Shown here: piece by piece, positions 11,645 through 45,414 of the stretch
Layout of the letters: the number at the start of each line of letters is the position of its first letter
Numbering within the stretch: the stretch's first letter is position 1
Assembly: GCA_963513935.1 (NCBI GenBank)
Contig: OY740776.1
Coordinates: forward strand, 12,755,745 to 12,819,744
Length of the DNA: 64,000 nt
Direction of reading: 5' to 3'
Source: Aphrophora alni
Taxonomy: Eukaryota > Arthropoda > Insecta > Hemiptera > Aphrophoridae
Notes under the pieces: generated by a model
The model's input: the letters and a program-made list of their open reading frames with translations, nothing else
Database searches by the model: none
Told to the model about the DNA's origin: nothing
Position numbers and translations under genes: made by a program

Positions 11645-11870
11645 ATTCTAGTCATGAAGACAATATGGAACCCGACTACTACAAAATGGCGTATTTCATA
11701 AAACTTATAACTATGTCGATACGTTTTTCAACTTGAACTGACGTGTTAAAAATTTCTCGCTGAAGGAAAACTTTTTAGTTTAATAAGACTTAATTTTGTT
11801 TCTGACAAACTTGTGCTGCAAAATCCTGTCGAGGATTTAACAGGAGACGTGAAAAAATGTTCAAACTATT
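11645..11870 (-). repeat. inverted partner of the repeat at 8,312-8,523
   Basis: Reverse complement of the 8.3-kb copy, with indels of about 15 bp near its inner end. No coding potential. Confidence 0.7.
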
Positions 11871-12072
11871 TCAACAATGGTATGCTGTTACGAATAAGGA
11901 ATATAGTTTAATCAAAATAAAATAAAATAATATTGAAGTCAGAGTGAAAACAAGTACATTGACCGTCACAAGTAAGTGAGGTGTGCATATAAACTATTGG
12001 TCAAAAAGAGACCAGGCCTATCGTTATAGGAGGACTGCTGGTGGAGTATGCTGTGAAGTGTGGTCAGACTTG

Positions 12073-12223
<151 letters not shown>

Positions 12224-12816
12224 GACAAGAAGACTTTACAAGAGGGTGAGCAAAATTTAATGTAAGCTCCTTTAGCTTGTAAATGTTTGAAATTAACAGT
12301 AGTTGTGGTTATTGTAGAAGTAATTGTTTTAGAAGGAAATAATAAATTGTAATTATTAAATTAATGAATAGTGATAATACAGGGGAATTATCAATATAAC
12401 TTATAATAAGAAAGTTATATTAACCTTATTGAATGCTAAAATGAACCAGTAGAGATATGTAAGAATAAACATTATAAGAGTTTTTATGTAAACTGAATTA
12501 TTATTTGCAAGTAAAGAACCCAGGCTTGAAGTTTAATTACCTAACAACAATATGATTTGTTTTCTATTCACATTTTATAAATTTAACACTTTATAATAGA
12601 AAAATATTTGATACCTTTTATTTGTATTTCGTAATAACAGTCATGCAGTAATATGGCAAAATAATTATTCTTTAATTTATTAAACTCGAAGTTCATACAA
12701 ATTCAAATAATTGAAATAAGTTGATGATCCAATTGTACAATATAATAAAAGCAGACCCTAAATACAACACCCAAAAAGTGGGTAGGAAAATTTAAATTGT
12801 ATTGGTAGATCAAGTG

Positions 12817-14869
12817 GTCTTATCCAGTAGGGTAAGTTTGTTAAAAACAGTTGTTACACAGGTTTTCTGAACCTCTTAATTGTGAATTACTACTTTCTTG
12901 AAGTCGGCTAGGCTCCAACTGGCCTTGTGGTTGAGTATATATTTTTAATTATGTCCGGCTGTATAGCCTTGAATTGCATAAACTAAAGGGTGGTAATAAA
13001 ATTTGTTATTTGACGATATTACAGCCGGACCTCTAGACTTTTTATTTACATAATTCAAAATTTGGGAAAGCTTCTGTTAAAAAAAAAAAAAAAAATACAG
13101 AATTATGATTTTTCAAAATCCTCTCCAAAGATTTTGATCAATTTTTTTAATAAAATCTTGCATCTAAAAACTCGAATGATCGGTCGCCATCTCCTCGAAA
13201 ATATTTTAACGGAAATAAAATGTTACCATTTGACCACTAATGTGTTATAAAAAGAAAGGCGTTTATCAATTTCGTTCAAATTTTGACTAAATGGGGAGAT
13301 TATTGACCTCAACTAGAGTGCAAAATTTAAAATAACATAACTTACCATTGAGGAATATTTTTTTTTATAAAACGAACCTGAATGCTGTCATTGTGGAATA
13401 TTCATTTATTGTTTTATTATGTAAATTTCTATAGCTTTGTAGGGTCTGTATGTAAAACCATTTACACGCTAGTACCTGTTTAAAAGTCGCAACCAGTCTA
13501 CACAGACAAGAAGATAAATCCTATATATTTCAAATTTTGCATACTTTTTGTATTGACCCACATATAGGAAATATATAGCGGTAACAAAAAATTACCTTGA
13601 GGTAGTTACGGGGACAAAAACTATCAAATTGACAAATTTTATTTAATATTATGTGGGGGTGTAAAATAAAACTAGAAGATATTCTGATTACGAATATGTA
13701 TGTTTATTTAACGAAGAAATTAATATGTTGGAGATAGGAAAAATTTAAAGTGTGAGATATCACCCCCTTCCCTCTAACTTGAACACGGTGTGAGTTACAA
13801 TTCTAAATAAAATATTATTTGAATTTAAAATTAAATCAGTGCGAAATCATATATTATAGTTATTTGTTTGAGGAACACAACTTAATTTAACCACACAATG
13901 AGAAATGCGTAACGTGTAAGATTTAAAAACAGTGTTTGTTTGAAACGAGACAAACAATTTAATGGTGGAAAAATTATTTATATTTACAGTATATTAATAT
14001 GTACCTAGAACGTTTTTATTTTGTTTGTACTTAAAACCAATCCCTACACACTTACTTCCTTTAAAATTTTAAAAAACTTTGCAATATTTTGACTTTTATA
14101 ATTTAATTATATATTCTATCTAAGTAATATGGAACCTGCTTTAAAGTTAAAACAAACTTAAATATTTAATTGCATATACTGAGCTTCTCCTATATCGAGA
14201 ACTGACTTTCAATTTTCTTCAATCTTTTATTCAATACCAGCTGTTGCCTTTAGCCATATGTGATTGGTTATTGGAAACTTGACATAAGGTACTTTCCACT
14301 ACACTTCAATATATCATTTTGAAAAATTGTACAATTCAGTTATTCCACTTTTAAAGTTATTTGATAATGATAGATTGTTCATATTGTTAACTTGATTTAA
14401 TCGGAAATTTGTGGATGTGAAAACTAATATACAACGTTTCGAGAGTGTAAATTTACTTTCGTTTTCAAGTGATAAACCTATAACATGAAAAAAGTAAACT
14501 AATAGACAAGTACGCTCGGTGGGAATTATTATGAGATCTCGCACTAAACTTTTGAAAGTAAAGGGAAATGAGTGTTCACACCTATAAACAGTTCGATCAA
14601 TATTCTCAAGGACCACAAACCATTATCAGCCAGTTTTACCGTTCATTCTTGTAGTGAAGTCCTTTCTGGTGACTTTTCTCAAATCAAGTTTGTATTTAGT
14701 CTTAATTTTGACAGCTCAGACCCAGCTTTAAAACTGCGTTCCTTTCTTAGGTTATATAATTAGTTTTCAACATTGGTCTAGGTTACAAAGCTATATAGAT
14801 GTTTTTACCTTTATTTTGGTTTATTAGTTGATAAAGGGAGCTGATTTATGTTCTCGAAACGTTATGTGT

Positions 14870-14870
<1 letters not shown>
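12817..14870. other. interior of the foldback structure, no gene seen
   Basis: AT-rich. 12,800-12,880 carries the dispersed repeat also at 9.1 and 27.75 kb. The 100-codon minus-strand frame at 14,314-14,616 has no recognisable motif. Confidence 0.4.

Positions 14871-14874
<4 letters not shown>

Positions 14875-14923
<49 letters not shown>
14875..14923. repeat. (TA)n microsatellite
   Basis: About 24 TA units immediately left of a small MITE. Confidence 0.97.
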
Positions 14924-14924
<1 letters not shown>

Positions 14925-14926
<2 letters not shown>

Positions 14927-15074
14927 GTTTGCGCCATTTAATAACATGGTCAATTAATCTTCATTTGTTTGGTCACGTGATCTAAGCCCCGCCCCTTTGG
15001 TCTATGGGTGTGGTTTAGTTCACGTGACCAAATGGAGGCATTTGAGTGGCCCTGTTCTAAAGTGGCGCACACTC
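14925..15074. mobile_element. small MITE of about 150 bp
   Basis: Ends are inverted (gagtttgcgccattt at left, aagtggcgcacactc at right). Inside lies a second inverted pair around ggtcacgtga and tcacgtgacc. It inserts beside the TA microsatellite. Confidence 0.65.
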
Positions 15075-15697
15075 TACTATTGCCATCATTTGTATATAAA
15101 TAATACATCACTTGATCTACCAATACAATTTAAATTTTCCTACCCACTTTTTGGGTGTTGTATTTAGGATCTGCTTTTATTATATTGTACAATTGGATCA
15201 TCAACTTATTTCAATTATTTGAATTTGTATGAACTTCGAGTTCAATAAATTAAAGAATAATTGTTTTGCCAAAATACTGCATGATTGTTATTACGAAAAT
15301 CAAATAAAAGGTATCAAATATTTTATCTATTATAAAGTGTTAAATTTATAAAATGTGAATAGAAAACAAATCATATTGTTGTTAGGTAATTAAACTTCAA
15401 GCCTGGGTTCTTTACTTGCAAATAATAATTCAGTTTACATAAAAACTCTTATAATGTTTATTCTTACATATCTCTACTGGTTCATTTTAGCATTCAATAA
15501 GGTTAATATAACTTTCTTATTATAAGTTATATTGATAATTCCCCTGTATTATCACTATTCATTACTGGTTACAATTTATTATTTCCCTTCTAAAACAATT
15601 ACTTCTACAATAACCACAACTACTGTAAATTTCAAACATTTACAAGCTCCTTTAAATACATTAAATTTTGCTCACCCTCTTGTAAAGTCTTCTTGTC

Positions 15698-15698
<1 letters not shown>

Positions 15699-15775
<77 letters not shown>
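15699..15775. repeat. (TC)n microsatellite at the right arm end
   Basis: About 38 TC units, mirror image of the GA tract at 12,075, ending the right arm of the foldback structure. Confidence 0.97.
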
Positions 15776-15776
<1 letters not shown>

Positions 15777-15777
<1 letters not shown>

Positions 15778-16600
15778 ACCAACGTTTCTCTTTTCCCAAT
15801 CTGAATTAGAGTATATTTATGTGGGTTAGGGCTTTTTATTTTATGTTCTTTTTTACTATTTTTTTTTATATAGCTATGATAACTGAGAAGTTTTTCGCCC
15901 TAAAAATACAAATTATTTTAAACTATATTTATATAATTAAATAACCTAAAGTTGCTTCACTTGTCTCGTATCCTCACCATAAGGGTTTCACATGTACATG
16001 AAATTGAGAAAAAAACGGCGGGAGATGTTGGTTTTTAATTTTTTTTAAAATTATTCCTCAAGAGTAACTTTATATTACTTGATATTTTGCACTGGATTGG
16101 GGCTTTTATTTTCATATATCACGACAATTTAAATAAAGAGCCTTGAGCCGATTTTGAGAAAATACGTGTTTTAAATATCTCCGTGGAAAAATGTGTTTGC
16201 ATTTATGTGTTTTATCGATACAGATTTTTTTTGGGGGGACCACGACTTGTATTTCATTTATCCCCTTAGGTATACCTAACCTAAACTAACAGCTAATTAG
16301 GAGAAAATTATAATTTTGTGTTTTTTCATGACATCTACGTCCAGATTTTGAGTTATATAAAAGTTGCTATGTGATTCAATTATCCTTAGATACCAAATTT
16401 GATTTACCATCCTCTCATTTAAACACTGCGCAGTCGTCAGATATGTACAGGGAGATTGAAACTAGTGTGACGGGTGTTAAAAATACTTTAAAAGGTTTTT
16501 TGAGTTAAAACGAGATGTATTATCAATTTTCTCTTATCATCAGCAATTTTTCTAATGGCTGTCAGTTCTAAATTCGATATCTTAACCATTAGGGAGATAA
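15777..16600. other. intergenic, no gene seen
   Basis: AT-rich. It contains one of the recurring tracts of the form tttgagaaa-tacgt (about 16,150) found in many places in this window. Confidence 0.4.
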
Positions 16601-16607
16601 AAAAAAA

Positions 16608-16864
16608 CACAAGATCTCACAAAAATTAAGTTTACTTATTCAAATTCGTTTCAACGACAAAGTCGCCATCCACAGTGATACATGAGTTACAATAACAAAT
16701 TGAGTGAGTTAACAATAACAATAAATAACTTAGCGAGTTACAATAACTAAACTCACTAAGTTTAGTTATAGATTTGTTATTGTAACTAATGTATCACTGT
16801 GGATGGCGACTTTGTCGTTGAAACGCGTTTGTTTAAGTAAACGTAATTTTTTGAGATCTTGTGT
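16608..16864. mobile_element. foldback element with about 93-bp arms
   Basis: Arms 16,608-16,700 and 16,772-16,864 are reverse complements (cacaagatctcac at the left end). Each carries ggatggcgac-ttt-gtcg followed by tgaaacg, a hairpin-plus-GAAAC pattern. A related element is at 48,387-48,620. Confidence 0.85.
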
Positions 16865-17039
16865 TCGAGGGAAATGGCTTCATAACCATTGTCTGGATCA
16901 TAACTTTTGCATCTTTAAATTTAATATGGATTTAAATTACTTGTTTTAGATATTAATGTCAGCGCCCATAATGCAGCGATTCTATAGCTTTCTTACATTA
17001 AAATACATATAATTCAGTTTTGAGTGTAATTCATTTCTA

Positions 17040-17225
17040 AACACCCACGTCAACTTCTACAGAAGCTAACCACCGAGTATTTTAGTGGGGCTTCCCTCCA
17101 CAACACCACAGGTTGGAAAGAACCAAACTGCAGAGACTAAACCTTGTTTTAGGTGGGATTCGAGCCACAACCTTCAACACCAATCCTTGGTCAAGGGCTT
17201 ACCGCTTTAAGTCCCTCAGACACTA
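17040..17225 (-). mobile_element. putative tRNA-derived SINE
   Basis: On the minus strand, a tRNA-like head (about 17,225-17,140) ends in ggctcgaatcccacc, a good RNA polymerase III B box within a T-arm context, preceded by an A-box-like taaagcggtaagcc. A non-tRNA body follows to about 17,040. No intact cloverleaf was found, so it is not called as a tRNA gene. Confidence 0.5.
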
Positions 17226-17995
17226 AGAAACTTAGATGTAGTCTGTTTTAATATTATATGAATGGTGCAGTCAGATTGGCCATTCTGCATCTGACAAAGG
17301 GGTTTCCGATAAGTCAGGAACCAGCATTCCTGGGAGATGGGTAGCAATAAAATTTTATTTAGGTTCGTAGATAAGAGGTTATTAGAAGAAACTCGTAACT
17401 TTTTGGAATTTTTCGGCAGATTGTTTTTTAACAGCGTGTAAAACAAAAGTTATTGGAACGATGTCTGTCGGCTTTTAATAGTGAGAAACGATTTTAATGA
17501 AATTTGATGAGTTATTTTGTGTACATATAAGCTTGTATCGTGTTTTTTATAACTCAAAATTTTTGGGGGTATCAACCGTAAGAAAAATGATGAAAATAAT
17601 TACCCAAACGTGCGTGTAAAATCGCAAGTTATTACGGTAAATATTAGAGGGGAAAATCAACAATAAAACTTATCGTTAATTACACAAATTTTGATTATTT
17701 TTTTCACTTTTAAAATCGACACACATTTAAATATTAGTGCTTCGAAATAAAGTGAACATTTTAAATCTTCTAAAGTTATATAACTGATAAGATTAAAATG
17801 AAGTTTTGGTTACCAATGGAAAATTACTAATCTCAAATGTTTTTGCACATTGTGCTTATAAACTCCGATAACAATGTTATCATTAAACTTTTATTTGTTA
17901 AATAACATTGTTAAGTTAAACCCTTAAAATGTGTCGCCAATCGTCATCGAGATGTTCTCTTCATAACACAAGGATATGTCGTCTATCAAGTGACA
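17226..17995. other. intergenic, no gene seen
   Basis: AT-rich spacer. A minus-strand 76-codon frame at 17,216-17,446 has no recognisable feature. Confidence 0.35.
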
Positions 17996-17997
17996 TA

Positions 17998-18812
17998 CAG
18001 GGTGTTCCACAAAGAGGTCACTATTTTTGAATTAATATGCCGGACGTATGGAACACTCTACAAACTGGACACTTTACAGTTATGTTACATAGATATGTAA
18101 AAAAAATATCCTAGAGTTTCATTTTTATGGTCAATCAAAACAAAATGGCGGAATAATAAAATAATAGTTTTTAGCAAAATTATTTTATTTGTATAACCCT
18201 TACAAATTATTGATTTGCAGATAAGATAAAAATGTGTAAAACTTTTAAAGAAAAATAACAGTAATAGTTTAATAATGATCTAAATTTGACCTTTATTTGA
18301 ATTGATGTCCACTGATAGCAACGAAACAAAAATAGTCATAAACGGTTTGAAAAATTGGCGTGGTATCACAACAGTAATTCCTCTTCAATCAGCTTAATTC
18401 GTCATCTGTTGCTATAGGGTGACGATAAACTTTTTTCTTTTTTTTTTCAAAATGGCACAGTCAAGTCGGGATCTTAGAGGACATTACATGAAGTTGCTGC
18501 CATCGTGGAACACTCTGTATAATAAAAGTAGTGATGTCATCTTGTTCAACGTTAAAAGAGCTAAAACGTCTGACTCTTGTATTTTTTTAACGGATAGTTT
18601 CCCTTTAATAAATTTAAATGGCTGCCATTTTGAAACTGCTAAGGACAAATTATTGAGTTTATTTTAATCTATAATGTAAAAAAAAGTTCGAAAAAAGGCG
18701 AACGGACAGATCAAATGCATACTTTATAGGACGTGTGTTTAAATTACATTTTTTGTTTCTTTTCAAGTTCCTTATCACTTGTTTGGTAAAACGTTTTTTT
18801 ATGAACACCCTG
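17998..18812. mobile_element. 815-bp MITE with mariner-type ends and TA duplication
   Basis: The ends are inverted (cagggtgttc at left, gaacaccctg at right), each flanked by TA (17,996-17,997 and 18,813-18,814). No transposase is encoded; an 82-codon frame inside lacks any DDE motif. Part of the same element is recognisable upstream of gene B (about 41,840-42,041), so the insertion probably predates the gene duplication. Confidence 0.75.
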
Positions 18813-18814
18813 TA

Positions 18815-19380
18815 TATTCTAAAAAAATAAATCTAGTGTAGAAAAATAAAATTACAAAAAACCTTAAATTTTCACTACACTGACGAAGTAAAACTTATTT
18901 ACTCAAGATGAACAAACACCAAGCAGAAGACTGGTTAGGTTAGGTCTGTATAGTGATTCTCAATGAGTATACACAATCTATTGAATATTTTGATTTATCA
19001 TTACTAAGTTAAATAGAGGTGACAATTAGTTTATGATTATTAAAGTAAGTATGAAAAAAAAGGGGAAAACGATAAATAAAATTGTAAGTCACCAAAACAA
19101 TCAATCCAAAACTAAAATCTAATTTAAGATCTCGCCATTTATATAAGTAATTTTAAAATGAACATTGTTGGGATGTCACAGATTTATGAGTACGCCTACT
19201 CCAAAAAGTAGTCATTATTTATAAAACTGATAAGACAAATTGATAGGAAACCGAACGTCAGTTATTAAAATTCGAACTGTGACTTCATTATTATTTTGGT
19301 CTTGTTATCAATGTGCCTAACGACCTTATCTATTTAACTTGTTAGTGTCTTCAGTCTACAGTTTGCCAGTCACCATCAAG
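18815..19380 (+). promoter_or_regulatory. upstream region of esterase gene A, conserved with gene B
   Basis: The region is shared with 42,044-42,775 over most of its length, with highest conservation in the last 120 bp (cttgttatcaatgtgcct and tctacagtttgccagtcacc before the ATG). An initiator-like tcagt lies at 19,351 with an AT-rich tatctattta about 20-25 bp before it. The transcription start is inferred, not shown. Confidence 0.45.
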
Positions 19381-40174
<20,794 letters not shown>

Positions 40175-40267
40175 TCAACACCAACAAAGGGTTATTATAT
40201 ACTCCCTAATACATGTGATATTATTAAATTCAAATATGTGTTCTTTACAATAATTAAAAAGTAAAAT

Positions 40268-40273
40268 AATAAA
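40268..40273 (+). terminator. poly(A) signal of gene A
   Basis: AATAAA about 95 bp after the stop codon. Confidence 0.6.
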
Positions 40274-40274
40274 A

Positions 40275-42043
40275 ACGTCTTACAATGTTTATAATATTTT
40301 GAAACGCACAACATTCTTGAGAGAAGATCAGCCAAAAAACGGACGACGAATTTTCTTCGATTACAAAACTTACCCTATAGTTCTTAAACTGAGTAAGTAA
40401 AAAAACTTAAAAATATAAATGCCGTGTGCCTTGAGGTTTTTCCATATTGAAATTTCCATTCCATTCTCGTCATTCAATAGCAGCTGTCCCCTGAGGCAAC
40501 ATATTGTTGACTATTGGAAACATGACATATGGTAACTTTCCCTACACTTCCAAAATGTCTTTCTTTTTATAAATTGTTACTTTACTGTTACCACAACTCT
40601 TCTTTATAGGCTTGCTAATAGGTAAAAATATCAATGAAGTCGATTTTGGAAACATATATGTGTTGGTTTTTTGAAAAATCCGTCTTTCATTCGCCAAAAA
40701 TGAAGCTTGATATTACAAGGATATGTCGGGTATCCTTTGAAAAATATAATAAAGTAAAGACGCCATCTTGTTCAATTATGTCTTTTTAGTTCAACTTTAA
40801 ACTTAACCAGTTCCGAGGATCTAGAAGGGCAGGCGTACCTGGAGCCTCTCGGCACATCAACATACCCCCACTCTGTATAGAAGATAGGTACTGGGAGAAT
40901 TCTACCACTAGCACACCGCTACCACCACGAAACTATTCCTCAGCACATGCTCCTAAACGCCGAGATACCTAAACAGGGTGAGCATGCTCATGTCGGGAAG
41001 GTTCCCCAAGCCACGTTTGATGAGTCATCGTCGAGTCGCTCACGCGATACCCTCCCCCACAACATCACCTACCGAAGTTGGCGCCCGTTAGTGTTGGCGC
41101 CCTACATGGGATAGGGTAGCCCACCAGCTGAAGCTGAAAGATAGTAAAAGGTTTCCCGCAGTTTTCTTGGGCCGACATCGTGAGGTGTAATGCACGATTC
41201 GAGTTTAGGAAGCTCCCTTTTCCTTCAGTTCATGTTAGCAAGGTTCCCAAGCGATTGCGATAATACCTTACCTCATCATATATCGAGGCCGACGCCTGTT
41301 ATACATCTACTGGGATAGGGTTGCCTATCCCCTGGTTTTAGGGTCCAACACCGTGAGGTACAATGTCGACCCAGCATCTTCTTCAACACTAAAAGAGTTA
41401 AAACTTTTTAATTTAATTTTATTATTATTATTATTATTATTATTTTTACGTTTGTCTTGTGTATTTTATTAAAACAGAGAGTTTCTCTTTCTCTGCACTT
41501 AAATTTAAAACAATTTAAATAACCTCCAATTTGAAACTTCAATGTAAAATAATGTTATGCATAATGACGGAGAGAAGGAATAAAAGCATTTTAGGACTTA
41601 TTTTTATATTATTTTTTTCTTCTTTTCAAGTCCCTGTTTGTAAAAACGTTTTATTAACACTCTGTATATTCTAAAAACAAAAACATGGCGTAGAAAAATA
41701 AAATTATAAAAAACTTAAAATTTTCACTAAACTACGTACGTACGTAGGTATTTCGAAGGATAGTAGACATATCATTGTACACTAATATCAAATTCCATTT
41801 TTGGCACAGATACATTTGTGCGTAATAATACCAGTAAAGATGACATATTGTTCAACACTGATCTAAAACGGTTTAAGAATTTACTGTTGAAATAATTTAA
41901 CTTTAAACGATTTTTATGGCCGCCATTTTGAAACCGCTAAGTGGAAAGTTATTTTTAAACTACAATGTACTAAAAATGTCCTGCAAAGTGCGGAACGACG
42001 GAAAAAAACGTTTCTTTGTAAAAACATTTTATTAACACCCTGT
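40275..42043. other. intergenic spacer between genes A and B
   Basis: Contains a GC-rich noncoding block (40,810-41,380) and a short local duplication: 41,630-41,740 and 42,005-42,110 share aacac-ctgtatattctaaaaac and acaaaaac. No gene seen. Confidence 0.55.
40810..41380. repeat. GC-rich block with two diverged internal units
   Basis: About 570 bp with clearly higher GC than its surroundings. tgggatagggt...cc followed by cgtgaggt-aatg occurs twice (41,108-41,190 and 41,308-41,372). Frames are broken on both strands. It is probably a noncoding part of an unidentified mobile element. Confidence 0.5.
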
Positions 42044-42775
42044 ATATTCTAAAAACAAAAACCTAGCTTAGAAAAATGAAATTTTTAAATCTTAAATTTT
42101 CACTAAACTACACAAGTGAAACTTATTTACACAAAATCTACAAACAGAAACTGGTTAGGTTAGGTTAGGTAAAGTTAAGGTTAGGTTAGGTCTGTGTAGT
42201 AATTCTCAATGAGTACACACAATCTATTGAATATTTTGATTTATCATTACTAAGTTAAATAGAGGTGACAATTAATTTATGATTACTAAAGTGAGTATGG
42301 AATTTTGATTGTAATTTATATATATAGTTCAGCGTCCATTGCACATCCTGATTTAATGGTGGATACATTGCATGTTATTGTTTAATTCATAAAAAATAGT
42401 CATGAAAACGGGGATAAAAAATTTATATTTCTACATTTAAAAAATTCGATAAATTGGTGTAATTAAAAGTCACCCAAACGATCAATCCAAAAGAAAGTCC
42501 AATTTCAGATTTTGATATTTATAAGTAATTTTAAAACGAATTTTGACGCCGACATCATCAAAAATGTTGTTTGTATTACACAGATTTATGAGTAGGACTA
42601 TATTATTTACAAAACCGAAAGATAATTTGATAGGAAACCGAAGTTCAGTTTATTAATAAATTAAAACTCGAACTGTGACTTCATCATGGTTTGGCCTTGT
42701 TATCAATGTGCCTGATGACCTTATCTATTTAGCTTGTTACTGTCTTCAGTCTACAGTTTGCCAGTCACCATCAAG
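42044..42775 (+). promoter_or_regulatory. upstream region of esterase gene B
   Basis: Homologous to 18,815-19,380 upstream of gene A. Shared marks include tctattgaatattttgattt, a TTAGG run (42,152-42,191, longer than in gene A) and the 120 bp before the ATG. Between these, gene B has about 100 bp that gene A lacks (around 42,300-42,390), part of which recurs at 10,430-10,500. Confidence 0.45.
42152..42191 (+). repeat. (TTAGG)n run
   Basis: Short telomere-type run in the gene B upstream region; gene A has two units at the same place (18,933-18,945). Confidence 0.85.
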
Positions 42776-42967
42776 ATGTTCTTCATACGTAGTGTGTTTT
42801 GTGTTTTGATATTGAACCAAATTGTTTTTGCTGAAGATTCACCCTTTGTGAAGACAAAACAGGGGGAAATGAAAGGTAGATATTTCACTACCAGAAGTGG
42901 GAGAAAGATATCTGGTTTTCTGGGGATCCCTTATGCAGCACCTCCTGTGGGAGAACTCAGATTTAAA
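42776..42967 (+). CDS. gene B exon 1
   Basis: Signal peptide MFFIRSVFCVLILNQIVFA and the GFLGIPYAAPPVGELRFK block. Donor gtatgt. 64 codons, as in gene A. Confidence 0.92.
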
Positions 42968-43823
42968 GTATGTTTTTTTTTGTTTTATATGTTTATCAAT
43001 TTAGTTAAGGTGTCTTAGCTAACGTTTTTCCTTTCTGTGGAGTGGATTTTGAGCAGATTTTTGTTATATTGTTTTTTTTAAGAACGATGGCGACCATTAC
43101 ATTTTTTTGGGTTCTTAGAGATTTAAACTTGAATAAAATTTGATCAAAACCGTTTTGCCAATTTTGAGAAAAATGTAATTTTGTGTTCTCTTGTAGCACC
43201 CTATTTTTTGAATTACGACTGCAATATCTTCACATACCAAAATGAATTAAAATCGTTCAGATTATAGACAGACATCATTCCAAAACCACATTTTAGGGCT
43301 CAAAACATATTTGTCGGGGAAAAAACTTTAAATATATTGGTTGACTAATGGCGTCCCTTAAATGTAAGAAACTGAAAAAGATAATTTTCTTATAGGTGAA
43401 AACGCGTTGGTCAATATTATTTCGAAATTGGCGTTCTTGAGTTATCGGTAATAAAAACAATAATCATCATTGATGCCGATATAAACTTTATCAAAATCGG
43501 CTGTAACTATTTCGCTCAAATTTAAATAAAATTTGAAGATTATTGACCTGAATTTGTAAGTGCCAAGTCGCAAGTAAAAATATGTTACGGGTATTGAATA
43601 ATTATTCAAAAATGTAATTAAGCTTTATCTCCGTATTGTTACTTGTGTTTCTTATTTATTAATTTGTAATTTATAATTTTCTTAAACATTTATTACTATT
43701 ATTATTTACATATAATTATGAAGTTATTTATTTGATTGATATCTTTTTTACGTGCCTATACCTAAACATATGCTTACTAAACACACACACACATACTAGA
43801 AATTTAAAACTTTATTTGATAGA

Positions 43824-43939
<116 letters not shown>

Positions 43940-44397
43940 TACACAATGCAGTATTATGTATTGATTTAGAATTTAGTGAAACTGTTTATCTTTGTGTTTA
44001 ACTATCTTTTATTTGTTGGAATAATTTGTATCACATGCAAAGTAAAAATTCTCTAATCAGAGTTAATGGAATGACCTTCTAAAGGTTAAAGTAAATAGGT
44101 CGAAAGGTCTTAAAGAAGTTTAATTTGTCATATTTTGTATGAGTAAATACTTTGGTCATATTTAAATTTGACTTTACTAACTCATAATACAGGGGTGTTC
44201 CTGTATTGCTTGGTAATAATTCAGGGAATGGTTACATTGGTTAAAATAGAGGAAAAAGTTCCTATAAACATATGTATGGAAAAGCTTCTTTTACCAGCTA
44301 TCCTCAATTTTGATGTTTTACTAAATAATTTATATCTCTACAATGGCTTAACCAATTGAGTTGACGTTTTGCACAATTTAATTTGTTAAAAATACTC

Positions 44398-44532
44398 AAC
44401 TTGTTCCAATAATCTGTTTCAAAATGGCGGCCATTTAAACATTTTTAAAGAAAATAACTTGAAATGAGTGATTTTCATTTGAAATATTGAAATAAATAGC
44501 CTCCATTTTGTAACGGATTATTGGAACAAGTT
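44398..44532. mobile_element. hairpin MITE of about 135 bp
   Basis: Arms 44,398-44,436 and 44,494-44,532 (aacttgttccaataatc and its complement) with an aaaatggcggccattt-like inner part. Confidence 0.8.
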
Positions 44533-44574
44533 TATTATTTTTCTCTTTTTTGAAACTAGGTTCTTACATTTTTG

Positions 44575-44770
44575 AGTTTCGTGAAATTTTCAAATCAATC
44601 AGTTAAGTTGTTTTAGAGATATAAATTATTTAGTTAAAAAAACAAAATGGCGGATAGCTGGTAAAAAAAGTGTTTCCGGATACATGTTTATAAGAATGTT
44701 TTCTTTATTTTGACCCCTATAACCACGTCCTGAATTATCTCCGTGCATTACATAAACACCCTGTATATGA
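44575..44770 (+). repeat. dispersed repeat ending acaccctgtata (copy 2)
   Basis: Matches 29,815-30,008 along its length. Confidence 0.7.
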
Positions 44771-45414
44771 TGAATCATTAGTGTTTATATTAATTGGCTC
44801 TAACAATTTTAAAACATTTAACTTACATTTACAAAACAAACGTTTGTTTCTCTAAGTTAACAGTGAAAATGAACAATAGTGATATGTCAAATTTGGACAA
44901 TTTAACATTTGATTAAAAAAAATATTACTTATTCATTAATTGTTTTACATATCAATAGTTCCAAAACCAATATTATTTAGTGCAGCATTTGTTGATAACA
45001 AACAAGTTTTCTCTAGCACTAGTCGTAATATTCAAAACAAAATTGAAACTAACCTAAAATAATTACATTTTAGATCTTTAAATATATCCAATATTACTTA
45101 TTTAATATAGAAACATAATTTAAAACATACAAAACTATTAAAATTACATAGACAAAAACAGATACAAAATAAAACATTTTCATATCAATGGAAAATACAA
45201 CAAATGCAATCACGATTTGTTACACAATAAAAAACATTTACCTAATATAAAATCTGAATTTGTAAACTTTACATAAAAATAATAAGGGTTTATTCCAAAA
45301 TCTTTTAGGAAGAAATAAACAATATAAAATATTCTCAGAGCAATTAATAAAAAACGTATGACAAAACTTAAAATAAAAACATATGATACAGGAAAATAAA
45401 AATGATCAACATTG

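Noticed and set aside
17130..17225. A functional tRNA gene
   Set aside because: No complete cloverleaf with acceptor stem; fits a SINE head better
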